In this document: positions 52,330 through 60,726 of the stretch, one piece after another
Layout: the number at the start of each line of letters is the position of its first letter
Numbering within the stretch: position 1 is the stretch's first letter
The notes under the pieces: model-generated
Seen by the model: only the letters and a program-made list of their open reading frames with translations
What the model was told of the DNA's origin: nothing
The model's database searches: none
Translations under genes and position numbers: made by a program
NCBI GenBank assembly: GCA_910578035.1
Contig: CAJTOB010000011.1
Span: 1 to 60,729, forward strand
DNA length: 60,729 bases
From: an uncultured Muribaculaceae bacterium
GTDB lineage: Bacteria; Bacteroidota; Bacteroidia; Bacteroidales; Muribaculaceae
Reading direction: 5' to 3'

Positions 52330-53523
52330 TCAGCGGGCATTGAAGCGCCAGCCGAGGCCGAGCATAAGGTTGCCCGGATTGCGGAAGCGGACAAGGCGGT
52401 AGCCGGTGCTGAGATAGAGGTTGCGGGTGACGAATGTCTTGAGGGTGAACATCTGATACCAACCCCGCAAATCGTCGCCGCCGGGGGCCCAAAGGCTGTG
52501 ACCGATGCCTATGTTGACCGAAAAAATCGGCATCTGAAGTTCGGCGCGGACACTCATACCAACCATAGCGCGGTGGCTGAATGGCTGACGGTAGAATTTC
52601 GGATTATCGGGAGAGGTAGATGTAAGATAGTAGGGGCTGAGGTTGGCGCTTTCGTCGTATTGGAAATCAAGCGAGGCACCGGCCGAAAACATAGGGTTGA
52701 AGTGCCACAATGGATTGAAATTGAAGCCTCCGACGCCAAAATGTCCGGGAATGACACGCAGTTCGGGCTCCATTCCTTCAAAACTGTAGTGGGGGTCGAA
52801 AAGGTTCTTGCGCCAGGCACCGTAGACGGTCACATCGTAGCTCATGTGGCGTTCGTAGTCGCTCCAGTCCGGGCGCCTCAGCTGCGGGATATCGCCCAGC
52901 TTCCACAATACGCCGACCTTGCCCCACACAACATTGACACCGGGGTTGGGATAGTCGGTGTTTCCATTTGAAAAATGCGACAGATTAAGGCCGGCCGTAA
53001 GGCTAATACGCTCGGTGAGCGCATAGTTGAGTTTGAATCCGAGGTCTATATAGGCGTTGACATGCGAGCCGAAGCCGTTTACATCGGTATAGTCGTATGC
53101 TTCGGCCCCGCGGTTCTTTTTCCAGCCGGCGGATATGCCGAAATTCCATTCATAGTCAAGGGAGAGTCGCTCCGACAGATTCGCAATTCTCGAACCCTGA
53201 AGCACATATATGTTCACCGGATTGCCCGTGACCTTGGAGCTGCTGAAACCGACAAATCCTACGCCTATACCCTGATAAGCATAGGGATAGTAGCGTCCGT
53301 AGCGCGACTTCGGCGAAAAGGAGAATGAATATTCGGCCGCGGCGCCGAATGCGGCGGTGGTAGTTGCGCCAAAGCGGTTGTCGCCTTTCACAATCCTGTT
53401 GGTAGGCATTACATATGCCCCGCGGGCAGATATTTCGAGCCGATGCGACACAACTGTCGAGTCGGAAGCCGCGGCCGAAAAAGCGAGCATGGCCGCAGAG
53501 AGGATATATAATATCTTTTTCAT
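52330..53523 (-). CDS. PagL-like lipid A deacylase / acyloxyacyl hydrolase family
   Basis: The frame reaches 53625, but the signal peptide MKKILYILSAAMLAFSAAAS starts at 53523 (397 residues). The protein is a beta-barrel with many aromatic-ending strands (GYRLVRFRNPGNLMLGLGWRF). GLNLSHFSNGNTDYPNPGVN fits the PagL active-site pattern with His and Ser in HxSN. It would remove an acyl chain from lipid A in the outer membrane. The start overlaps the upstream lipoprotein gene by 4 bp. Confidence 0.8.
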   Translation of the reverse strand: MKKILYILSAAMLAFSAAASDSTVVSHRLEISARGAYVMPTNRIVKGDNRFGATTTAAFGAAAEYSFSFSPKSRYGRYYPYAYQGIGVGFVGFSSSKVTGNPVNIYVLQGSRIANLSERLSLDYEWNFGISAGWKKNRGAEAYDYTDVNGFGSHVNAYIDLGFKLNYALTERISLTAGLNLSHFSNGNTDYPNPGVNVVWGKVGVLWKLGDIPQLRRPDWSDYERHMSYDVTVYGAWRKNLFDPHYSFEGMEPELRVIPGHFGVGGFNFNPLWHFNPMFSAGASLDFQYDESANLSPYYLTSTSPDNPKFYRQPFSHRAMVGMSVRAELQMPIFSVNIGIGHSLWAPGGDDLRGWYQMFTLKTFVTRNLYLSTGYRLVRFRNPGNLMLGLGWRFNAR

Positions 53524-54452
53524 AGTTTGACCTCGCTTGCAAATTCCATTGGCACAAGCATGCGCAACCGGCCTGCGACGGTCTCCGTGGTACCCGTCAA
53601 AGGGTTGACAGCTTTTATGGTGCAATCTAATGCGACACTTTCATAGTTGCAAAGCAGGCTCACTTTCAGCGGGCACCCTGCCGGCAGTTCTACAGCCGCA
53701 GGCATAGGCGGCAGATAAGGAGTCAGCACTTCCTGACGGTTTGTGGTTAGCACAGCCGCCTTTCCGGCCATAACCCAGCCATTATACTTTTTGTCGACAA
53801 AGGGGCCGTATGATGGAATCGGCACTGACAGACCGCTGTTGAACACTCTGGCGGCAAAGACATCGTCCTCATCCCAAGGCTCAAACCTATATAGCTGTGG
53901 CATATCGTCTAATTCCGAAAAGATAAAATAAGTCGGTTCGAGCAGTCCTTCGGGGTAGGAGTATGTTATCACGGTGCGTGTGAGATCCTCGTCGGGATAG
54001 CCGCTCCATTGGTTCAGAACATATGAAACGTCTAAGATTTCAAGATTGTATTCACTCGTAGGCAGCACGCTTACGTTCGCTTCAAGACCTTCGTACCCGT
54101 TGTCTACGATAAACGACAGATAGCCCGGCTCTTTACCCACATAGCTGTTCAGGTGTATCTCGAGGCCATCGCTCTGCCTGTATACGCTCATTTCTGTAAA
54201 CGCGGTTTGTATTTCGATAACACCGCTGTCGCTAACCGGAACAGTCCAACCTGCGTCATCGTAGTAGCGAATACCGGTTACAGACCATTCGTCACCTGAT
54301 ATTTTAATAAAAAGATCTTTCTGCTCAGGACCGACCTCGCCGCTGTCGGGCGATATTTTGAACGGCTTTAAGAAGATGTCGCCGTTACAAGAACTTAGCC
54401 CCAGTGCCAGTATAGTGATTAAGAATGTAAGAGATAACAATCGGTTTTTCAT
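53520..54452 (-). CDS. Lipoprotein of unknown function, coupled to PagL-like gene
   Basis: The 310 residues have a lipoprotein signal (LTFLITILALGLSSCNGD). The mature part is beta-rich with repeated Ig-like or BACON-like features (KISGDEWSVTGIRYYDDAGW, PGYLSFIVDNGYEGLEANVS), but no firm family. The ATGA overlap with the PagL-like gene indicates joint expression. The predicted -7 box lies 9 bp before the ATG. Confidence 0.75.
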   Translation of the reverse strand: MKNRLLSLTFLITILALGLSSCNGDIFLKPFKISPDSGEVGPEQKDLFIKISGDEWSVTGIRYYDDAGWTVPVSDSGVIEIQTAFTEMSVYRQSDGLEIHLNSYVGKEPGYLSFIVDNGYEGLEANVSVLPTSEYNLEILDVSYVLNQWSGYPDEDLTRTVITYSYPEGLLEPTYFIFSELDDMPQLYRFEPWDEDDVFAARVFNSGLSVPIPSYGPFVDKKYNGWVMAGKAAVLTTNRQEVLTPYLPPMPAAVELPAGCPLKVSLLCNYESVALDCTIKAVNPLTGTTETVAGRLRMLVPMEFASEVKL

Positions 54453-54460
54453 AACTCTGG

Positions 54461-54468
54461 CAAATATA
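54461..54468 (-). promoter_or_regulatory. -7 element of the lipoprotein/PagL operon
   Basis: TATATTTG on the minus strand, 9 bp before the ATG at 54452, so a very short leader. Confidence 0.5.
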
Positions 54469-54506
54469 GGGATTTTTTACCATACGGCGCATTAAACTTA
54501 GTCCTT

Positions 54507-54540
54507 TTTGCTTTCGTTAATTAATAATATAGTAATTTTG
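54507..54540 (+). promoter_or_regulatory. Promoter of nhaA
   Basis: TTTG (54507-54510), 22 bp, TAATTTTG (54533-54540). The ATG follows 55 bp later. Confidence 0.6.
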
Positions 54541-54594
54541 CACCCCGGAATAAATTTCCCACTTGATAGAATTATCCAATAGGTACATAACGAC

Positions 54595-56025
54595 ATGCAA
54601 ACAAGTACGACCAAACGAAAGACCCCTGCCGAATGGGAGGTTGAGAATCGCTCAGTCTTCGCATCAGGCATATTTTTCTCGGCCCGTCAGGCCATAAGCC
54701 GCCATGCGACAGGCGGCAATGTGCTCATAGCTGCCACAGTCCTGGCTCTTGTAATAGCCAATATTCCAGGCTTCAATCAGACATATTTTTCATTCTGGGA
54801 ACAGGAAGTGCGCCTACAGCTTGGCGATTTCAACTTTTTCAGCCACAGCGGGCACCCGATGTCGCTTCTGGCATTCATCAACGATGCCCTGATGGCTGTA
54901 TTCTTCTTCACGATAGGCCTGGAAATCAAGCGCGAGGTGCTTGTGGGCGAACTGTCGTCGTTCAAGCAGGCCCTTCTGCCAATCATCGGCGCCGTCGGCG
55001 GTATGGTTGTGCCGGTTCTGGTGTATTATCTCATGAGCCGCGGAAGCGCTTATGCAGGCGGTGCGGCCATACCGATGGCAACCGACATAGCGTTCTCGCT
55101 CGGTGTGCTGGCGATGCTCGGCAAGCGCGTGCCGATGTCGCTCAAGATATTTCTCACCACTCTGGCGGTGGTCGACGACATCGGCGGCATCATAGTGATA
55201 GCGGCTTTCTACTCCTCGCACATCGAAGTGATGCTGCTTGTTTATGCGGCTGTGCTTCTGGGTGTTCTGCTTCTTGGCTCGGTAATGCGCATCAAAAGTA
55301 AGATTTTCTATCTCGGCATCGGAGGCGTGATATGGTTCCTGTTCCTCAACTCGGGCATACACCCCACTATCGCGGGTGTGCTGGTGGCATTCTGTGTGCC
55401 GGCCTCTCCTGTGTTCGCGCCCAAGAAATACATTAAAAAGATAAGAAACTCGATAGCGCACTTCTCGCAGGACGACGAGGAAGACCTCACCCGCAAATCG
55501 ATTCTCGACAAAGAGCAGCTGAACTGGCTCAAAGAAATCGAAAGCGCTTCAGACAAAGTGATTTCGCCGCTTCAGGACCTCGAGGACTCACTCCACCCCA
55601 TTGTCAACTTCTTTATAGTGCCGCTCTTCGCATTCGCCAATGCAGGCATATTCCTGCTCGACATGGATCCGGCAAGCCTCTTTGAGGGTATATCGCTGGC
55701 TGTGATGACGGCACTGGTAATAGGAAAGTTCTTGGGCATTCTCTCGTTCTCATGGCTGGCGGTGAAGCTGCACCTCGCCCCGATGCCGGCCCACTCCAAC
55801 TGGCACATGATGTCGTCGATAGCCATGCTCGGCGGCATAGGCTTCACGGTGTCGCTCTTCATAGCCACACTCACGTTCAATCCGGCGGTGGCTGCTCAGG
55901 CCGATTTGCTCAACCATGCCAAACTCGGCATCGTAGCCGGCTCGCTCATAGCAGGCATCGTGGCCTTCATATGGCTCCACTTCACCCTGCCCCGCGGCAT
56001 AGCTCCCGACGCCGCCGAAGACTAA
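54595..56025 (+). CDS. nhaA: Na+/H+ antiporter NhaA
   Basis: The 476 residues form about 12 membrane segments with NhaA motifs: NDALMAVFFFTIGLEIKREVL, GGMVVPVLVYYL, IPMATDIAFSLGVLAMLG, and ALAVVDDIGGIIVIA-type TLAVVDDIGGIIVIAAFYS (the Asp pair for ion binding). A hydrophilic loop (~290-330) is longer than in E. coli. It has its own promoter and a strong terminator. Confidence 0.95.
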   Translation: MQTSTTKRKTPAEWEVENRSVFASGIFFSARQAISRHATGGNVLIAATVLALVIANIPGFNQTYFSFWEQEVRLQLGDFNFFSHSGHPMSLLAFINDALMAVFFFTIGLEIKREVLVGELSSFKQALLPIIGAVGGMVVPVLVYYLMSRGSAYAGGAAIPMATDIAFSLGVLAMLGKRVPMSLKIFLTTLAVVDDIGGIIVIAAFYSSHIEVMLLVYAAVLLGVLLLGSVMRIKSKIFYLGIGGVIWFLFLNSGIHPTIAGVLVAFCVPASPVFAPKKYIKKIRNSIAHFSQDDEEDLTRKSILDKEQLNWLKEIESASDKVISPLQDLEDSLHPIVNFFIVPLFAFANAGIFLLDMDPASLFEGISLAVMTALVIGKFLGILSFSWLAVKLHLAPMPAHSNWHMMSSIAMLGGIGFTVSLFIATLTFNPAVAAQADLLNHAKLGIVAGSLIAGIVAFIWLHFTLPRGIAPDAAED

Positions 56026-56038
56026 GAGCTTGTTTAAT

Positions 56039-56084
56039 AAACGACAAAAGCATTGCCTCTTATGAAGCAATGCTTTTGTCGTTT
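56039..56084 (+). terminator. Terminator after nhaA
   Basis: An 18-bp perfect stem (AACGACAAAAGCATTGC type, 56039-56056 with 56067-56084) and a 10-base loop. Confidence 0.88.
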
Positions 56085-56093
56085 TATAATGTC

Positions 56094-56124
56094 TTTGCCA
56101 ATTCACAAAAAATGTGTAATTTTA
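56094..56124 (+). promoter_or_regulatory. Promoter of a long leader before the HTH gene
   Basis: TTTG (56094-56097), 19 bp, TAATTTTA (56117-56124): one mismatch from consensus. The first plausible gene starts only at 56485. Confidence 0.5.
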
Positions 56125-56129
56125 CCGCT

Positions 56130-56484
56130 ACAAGAAGGCTGCCTATACAACATTGACAGACAGAGGCCTGTCACAGCCTTCCGATAGTCAAAAGGCATTT
56201 TGCTCGGTTCTTTGATTCTGAAATCGCCAAATTATAGAATTGCCGAAGAAACCCTGCGAAGAATGTCCTCTTGTCGTGTTCGTATATGTTTGCCTGCACC
56301 GCACCCACGATGCAGTTGCTTGTCATAGGCGATAACGGCGTGGGGCGGTTTGTTCTTCCGTATTCTTTCGGCAGCGTGTTTGGCGATACGCAGAATCAAA
56401 GGAGCGGGAAAGCAAAACGGACTCCGCGCCTTTTGTTTTGGTTCACTCATGTCTCGCAGCGGAGTCCGAGATTTATGACCGCGA
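56130..56484 (+). other. Gene-free stretch, possible structured leader or small RNA
   Basis: About 355 bp after a promoter-like sequence hold no convincing gene. CGGACTCCGC (56418-56427) and GCGGAGTCCG (56459-56468) form a perfect 10-bp stem with a 31-base T-rich loop, just before the HTH gene. Frames of 83 (plus) and 108 (minus) codons cross it, but they have no recognisable sequence. Confidence 0.4.
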
Positions 56485-56697
56485 ATGCCGCACATTGGAG
56501 AATTAATAAGAAAAGAGCTTGAGCGACAAGAACGGACACCGGCATGGCTTGCTCGCAAAATAAACTGCGAGCGCCCGAATGTGTATTATATTTTCCGTCA
56601 GCAATCTATCAATACCGAAATGCTGATGCAGATTTCGCGTGCTCTTAATGTAGATTTTTTTCGGTTCTATTCAGACGAATATTCAGGAGAGTGTTGA
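56485..56697 (+). CDS. Small HTH (XRE-like) regulator
   Basis: The 70 residues are one helix-turn-helix domain: MPHIGELIRKELERQERTPA, then LARKINCERPNVYYIF (turn and recognition helix), ending ISRALNVDFFRFYSDEY. This is the widespread small Bacteroidetes HTH protein. Its targets are unknown; the nearby small-gene cluster is a candidate. Confidence 0.85.
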   Translation: MPHIGELIRKELERQERTPAWLARKINCERPNVYYIFRQQSINTEMLMQISRALNVDFFRFYSDEYSGEC

Positions 56698-56761
56698 AAT
56701 ATTATACTCAACAGTAAATAATACTTACGCCTGCAAGCCAAATTTCAGTCATATCTGATTC

Positions 56762-56769
56762 TATCTTTG
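56762..56769 (+). promoter_or_regulatory. -7 element of the VanZ-like gene
   Basis: TATCTTTG, 5 bp before the GTG start at 56774. No clear -33 box; a leaderless message is predicted. Confidence 0.5.
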
Positions 56770-56773
56770 TGAT

Positions 56774-57181
56774 GTGAAAGCACATCGACATATAGTGATA
56801 GCCGGATTGCTGCTGGCGGCAGGCGGTGTCGTATATATCCTGTTTCGCGAACCGGTCGTTTTTACCAGATTATTCGTGAACCCGGAGGTACTACCCCTAA
56901 TCAGGCTGCCACACAATTTATGGTGCGACGCATTGCGCTATCAAGCTTCAGACGCTTTATGGTGCATCGCATTGCTCACTTACGCCACATCTTTAGAATC
57001 CAAAGGACTGCGAATGACTTTCATATCAACACCTCTACTTCTGGAATTCGGCCAATTAGCAGAAGTCATACCCGGAACTTTCGACATTGCAGATTTGTGC
57101 ACTTATACTGTATTATCAATCATATTCGTTTTAAAATGGAAAAAAAGAAAAACAGACTCACAGTCCTCTGGCACAGCTTGA
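56774..57181 (+). CDS. VanZ-like small membrane protein
   Basis: The 135 residues (GTG start) have about four membrane segments. The motif LLLEFGQLAEVIPGTFDIADLCTYTVLSIIF recalls the VanZ family pattern (E..Q...PG.FD..D...N). Function is not known; VanZ-like proteins affect the envelope in some bacteria. The gene overlaps the next small gene by 46 bp. Confidence 0.65.
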   Translation: MKAHRHIVIAGLLLAAGGVVYILFREPVVFTRLFVNPEVLPLIRLPHNLWCDALRYQASDALWCIALLTYATSLESKGLRMTFISTPLLLEFGQLAEVIPGTFDIADLCTYTVLSIIFVLKWKKRKTDSQSSGTA

Positions 57182-57366
57182 TGCTCACGCTCTTCGCTGC
57201 AGCTGCACTGGCGTCCTCCTCGTCTAAAGAAACTATAAAAAGCATCGATGACGCTGTCGACGGCTATCAATACGGCAGATCGCTCTTCAGCGATGCAAAC
57301 AATGCCGACAGTTCGATTGAAACCGACTCTATAGCACCCGAACAGCCTCTTGTGGCCGCAAACTAA
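57136..57366 (+). CDS. Small single-pass membrane or exported protein (76 aa)
   Basis: ATG 57136 gives MEKKKNRLTVLWHSLMLTLF followed by an Ala/Ser-rich stretch, so one membrane segment or signal peptide. The rest (SIDDAVDGYQYGRSLF and an acidic tail) is unknown. It overlaps the VanZ-like gene by 46 bp in another frame; the frame continues upstream, but only as a shadow. Confidence 0.55.
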   Translation: MEKKKNRLTVLWHSLMLTLFAAAALASSSSKETIKSIDDAVDGYQYGRSLFSDANNADSSIETDSIAPEQPLVAAN

Positions 57367-57384
57367 CCATAAACTATATCTGAA

Positions 57385-57702
57385 ATGAAAAAAGCAATCT
57401 TATCCATGCTCTTGCTCGCAAGCACGGCAATAGCATCACTGGCAGTTCCTGCCGGATCGTACTACGACAACCGAGGCAATCTCAAAGCTATCGTAAGCCA
57501 CAACGGGAAGGAAATTCATCTGCTCGACAATCAGGGAAATGTGCGCCGCACTCTCACTGTCACATCGGAAAGAAACGACGGTACATTTACTGTCAACGAC
57601 CCCTCCACCGGCATAACGCACTCGCGCAACGCCTACTGGACTGAAAACGGAACCGTTCTCATGAATCTTGAATGGCTTCCCAAAACCGTTACACGCAAAT
57701 AA
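57385..57702 (+). CDS. Small secreted protein (105 aa)
   Basis: A signal peptide (MKKAILSMLLLASTAIASLA) precedes about 85 residues with a beta-rich look: YYDNRGNLKAIVSHNGKEIH, LLDNQGNVRRTLTVTSERND. No family is recognised. It lies 18 bp after the 76-residue gene and 3 bp before the next secreted gene. Confidence 0.7.
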   Translation: MKKAILSMLLLASTAIASLAVPAGSYYDNRGNLKAIVSHNGKEIHLLDNQGNVRRTLTVTSERNDGTFTVNDPSTGITHSRNAYWTENGTVLMNLEWLPKTVTRK

Positions 57703-57705
57703 ACG

Positions 57706-58110
57706 ATGATGCGACAAGCATTGACCGCAATTCTGATATTTATATGCCTTGCAACCGAATATGCATTCGGACAGGCATGTGTAATATCAGATAATGGAGA
57801 TACCGTAGAAGCATTTTCAGCCATTATCGATACACGGAACAACACTGTCGAGGTGACTCTCGGGAACGATAGTAAGGATATTGCAGCGAATGTGACGGTA
57901 ATTGTTGCCGTTACTTACCGTAATTCCTTATATGTGGGCGGAAAAACGGCTACAACCGAATATTCCGGTAAAACCCAGGTCGCACCCCAGTCTACACAGA
58001 AATTGACACTGAGCATTTCAGAATCTTATAACAATGATAAAAACTATAAGGCTGAATCAGTGAGAGTGGTATCCGTTTCAGGCCGTAAATGCGTGTTGTC
58101 ATCGCCGTGA
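57706..58110 (+). CDS. Small secreted protein (134 aa)
   Basis: A signal peptide (MMRQALTAILIFICLATEYA) precedes ~110 residues rich in Thr, Val, Asn and Ser with alternating hydrophobic pattern (VTVIVAVTYRNSLYVGGKTA), an Ig-like beta-sandwich candidate. Two Cys residues (CVIS, KCVL) could form a disulfide. No family is recognised. Confidence 0.7.
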   Translation: MMRQALTAILIFICLATEYAFGQACVISDNGDTVEAFSAIIDTRNNTVEVTLGNDSKDIAANVTVIVAVTYRNSLYVGGKTATTEYSGKTQVAPQSTQKLTLSISESYNNDKNYKAESVRVVSVSGRKCVLSSP

Positions 58111-58165
58111 TTTAGGACTTGTTTCACATACGTTATGGAACAAGCACTTATCCTCGGAATGCCTT

Positions 58166-58205
58166 ACAAAAGCCCTGCGCGTGAATGTGCGGGGCTTTTG
58201 TTTTT
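58166..58205 (+). terminator. Terminator of the small-gene cluster
   Basis: ACAAAAGCCC...GGGGCTTTTGT with a run of T residues, about 55 bp after the last secreted gene. Confidence 0.85.
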
Positions 58206-58245
58206 GCGGGTGCGGGGCGTCTTAATTATCTTTAACAGAGGGAAA

Positions 58246-58277
58246 TTTGGCGATTTCACATTTATTTGTTAATTTTG
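58246..58277 (+). promoter_or_regulatory. Promoter of rprX-rprY
   Basis: TTTG (58246-58249), 20 bp, TAATTTTG (58270-58277): full consensus. The leader to 58406 is about 120 nt and contains no gene. Confidence 0.75.
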
Positions 58278-58405
58278 ACGCGAAATGTTAAACCGGCAAC
58301 CAAAATACTGAACCTCCGTCCGAACTTTAACATTCGCCGTTTGTTAACAAATTATACAAATTTTAAAATTTATCCACCGGGCTACCCTCCCGAAGGAATC
58401 ATAAT

Positions 58406-59938
58406 ATGAAGAAACAGACTATCTGGATACTTACCATTGTAATGGCATTGTGCTTCATGGGGCTTCTGTGCATACAGATATTCTACATGAGGAACATTGT
58501 GCAGATACGCTACGAACAATTCTCGCAGGGTGTGCGGCAGAGTCTGGTTGCGGTCGCAACGCGTCTGGAACAGGACGAAACCCGTCATTTTCTGGAAGAA
58601 GACGTGCGCCAGGTAGAGACGTCGGCCGTAGTATCGCAGTATCTCGGCGAGCCGATGCCGAGGCTCGACGGCATAAAGTATTCTTTCACGACCAAAACGG
58701 GTCTTGAAGCCGACCTGACCATCAAAGGCGACATCACCGAGATTTCTAAAATACAAGGCAGCGGCGGCCCTGTCGGAGCCCACTATAAAACTTTTCAGGA
58801 CAATTACCGCAACCGCTACCTCTATCAGAAAGGTGTGCTCGACGATGTGATTCTGAATATAATGTCGAAGGCATCTACGCGCCCCGTGAGCGAGCGGGCC
58901 GACTCGGCGCGAGTGTCGACCTACCTGCGCCAGGAGCTCGACACACTCGACCTGAAGGTGCCTTTCGAATTCGCCGTGGCAAACTATGCCGGAACCGTGC
59001 TCTATAAATCGGCCGGATTCCAGACGGCCGCCTCCGACCGCGACAACATGTTTATCCAAACTCTCTTCCCCAACGACGGCGCAGGGCCCCACAACTATCT
59101 GAAAGTCTACTTTCCGACCAAATCGGACTATATATTCTCGTCGATATCATTCCTCGTGCCGGCATTCGCGTTCACGTTCATTCTTCTGATTATTTTTGTC
59201 TACACTATAATCGTGGCATTCAGGCAGAAGAAACTGACCGAAATGAAGAACGACTTCATCAACAACATGACGCATGAGTTCAAGACGCCGATTTCGTCGA
59301 TATCGCTGGCGGCACAGATGCTCAACGACCAGAGTGTGCGCAAATCGCCCATGATGCTCCAGCAGATTTCTACGGTCATCACCGACGAGACCAAGCGCCT
59401 GCGCTTCCAGGTGGAAAAGGTGCTTCAGATGTCGATGTTCGACCGCCAGAAGGCCACCCTCAAGCTCGAGGAAATAGACGCCAACGCGGCTATATTCAAC
59501 ATTGTCAATACTTTCAAGCTGAAGGTTGAGAAATATGGCGGCTCTATAAGCGCAGAACTCGATGCCATGGACGCCATCGTGACTGTCGACGAAATGCACT
59601 TCACCAACGTGATTTTCAACCTTCTCGACAATGCCGTGAAGTACCGCAGCGAGGAGCGTCCGCTCAAGCTCACCGTGGCCTCGCGCGACCTCGACGACGA
59701 ACGCCTGCAGATAACCATAGAGGACAACGGCATAGGCATTCGCCGCGACGACCTTAAAAAAATATTCGACAAATTCTACCGTGTCTCCACCGGCAACCGT
59801 CACGACGTGAAGGGCTTCGGCCTCGGCCTTGCCTATGTGCGCAAGATGGTCAACGAGCTCGAAGGCGATATCCGCGTGGAAAGCGAATTTAACGTAGGAA
59901 CAAAATTTATAATAATACTACCACTCTCTAAAAATTAA
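58406..59938 (+). CDS. rprX: Sensor histidine kinase, RprX-like
   Basis: The 510 residues have two membrane segments (7-28 and ~247-271) framing a ~215-residue periplasmic sensor. The kinase core follows: NNMTHEFKTPISSI (His290), the N box NVIFNLLDNAVKYR, and GFGLGLAYVRKMV. It matches Bacteroides RprX. The partner regulator starts 5 bp downstream. Confidence 0.93.
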   Translation: MKKQTIWILTIVMALCFMGLLCIQIFYMRNIVQIRYEQFSQGVRQSLVAVATRLEQDETRHFLEEDVRQVETSAVVSQYLGEPMPRLDGIKYSFTTKTGLEADLTIKGDITEISKIQGSGGPVGAHYKTFQDNYRNRYLYQKGVLDDVILNIMSKASTRPVSERADSARVSTYLRQELDTLDLKVPFEFAVANYAGTVLYKSAGFQTAASDRDNMFIQTLFPNDGAGPHNYLKVYFPTKSDYIFSSISFLVPAFAFTFILLIIFVYTIIVAFRQKKLTEMKNDFINNMTHEFKTPISSISLAAQMLNDQSVRKSPMMLQQISTVITDETKRLRFQVEKVLQMSMFDRQKATLKLEEIDANAAIFNIVNTFKLKVEKYGGSISAELDAMDAIVTVDEMHFTNVIFNLLDNAVKYRSEERPLKLTVASRDLDDERLQITIEDNGIGIRRDDLKKIFDKFYRVSTGNRHDVKGFGLGLAYVRKMVNELEGDIRVESEFNVGTKFIIILPLSKN

Positions 59939-59943
59939 CGACT

Positions 59944-60648
59944 ATGGAAGAAAGAATCAAAATTCTTCTCTGCGAAGACGACGAAAACCTCGGCATGCTG
60001 CTTCGCGAGTATCTCCAGGCCAAAGGCTGCTACGCCGACCTCTTTGTCGACGGCGAAGCCGGATACAAGGCTTTCCTAAAAGGGAAGTACGACATCTGCA
60101 TTCTCGACGTGATGATGCCCAAAAAGGACGGCCTCACTCTCGCACAGGAAATACGCGCCGTCAACTCCGAAATACCTATCATCTTCCTGACCGCCAAATC
60201 GCTCAAGGACGATATTCTCGAAGGCTTCAAAATCGGCGCCGACGACTATATCACAAAGCCATTCTCGATGGAAGAGCTCGTGTTCCGTATCGAGGCTATC
60301 CTGCGCCGCGTGAAAGGCAAGAAGGGCAAGGAGATTACCATGTACAAGATAGGCAAGTTTACCTTCGACACTCAGAAGCAGGTGCTCCTCATCGGCGACA
60401 AAATCACCAAGCTCACCACCAAGGAATCGGAACTTCTGAGCCTTCTCTGCGCCCACGTCAACGAAATCCTCGAGCGCAACTATGCCCTCAAGACAATCTG
60501 GATTGACGACAACTACTTCAACGCCCGCTCGATGGACGTCTATATCACCAAGCTGCGCAAGCATCTCAAAGACGACCCCTCTATCGAAATCATCAATATC
60601 CACGGCAAGGGCTATAAGCTCATCGCTCCCGAAGCCGACAGCCACTGA
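59944..60648 (+). CDS. rprY: Response regulator, RprY-like (OmpR family)
   Basis: The 234 residues have a receiver domain (Asp55 in CILDVMMPKKDG; acidic pocket EDD at 11-13; Lys in FLTAKS) and a winged-helix DNA-binding domain (LTTKESELLSLL, SMDVYITKLRKHLK). It matches Bacteroides RprY and is co-transcribed with rprX. Confidence 0.95.
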   Translation: MEERIKILLCEDDENLGMLLREYLQAKGCYADLFVDGEAGYKAFLKGKYDICILDVMMPKKDGLTLAQEIRAVNSEIPIIFLTAKSLKDDILEGFKIGADDYITKPFSMEELVFRIEAILRRVKGKKGKEITMYKIGKFTFDTQKQVLLIGDKITKLTTKESELLSLLCAHVNEILERNYALKTIWIDDNYFNARSMDVYITKLRKHLKDDPSIEIINIHGKGYKLIAPEADSH

Positions 60649-60667
60649 TACGATATAGATATAAAGA

Positions 60668-60712
60668 CAAACCCGGAAAACTGCTCAGACAGCTTTCCGG
60701 GTTTGATTTTAT
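60668..60712 (+). terminator. Terminator after rprY
   Basis: CAAACCCGGAAA...TTTCCGGGTTTG stem with a 12-14 base loop region and a following T-rich tail. Confidence 0.9.
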
Positions 60713-60715
60713 TGC

Positions 60716-60726
60716 GGGGGGGGGGG
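60716..60726. repeat. Run of 11 G at the window end
   Basis: A homopolymer of 11 G just past the rprY terminator, three bases before the end of the window. It could be biological slippage or a sequencing/contig-end artefact. Confidence 0.7.

Noticed and set aside
56232..56558. Small frames of 83 and 108 codons on both strands before the HTH gene
   Set aside because: No signal, domain or coding-like composition; they overlap one another and the hairpin.
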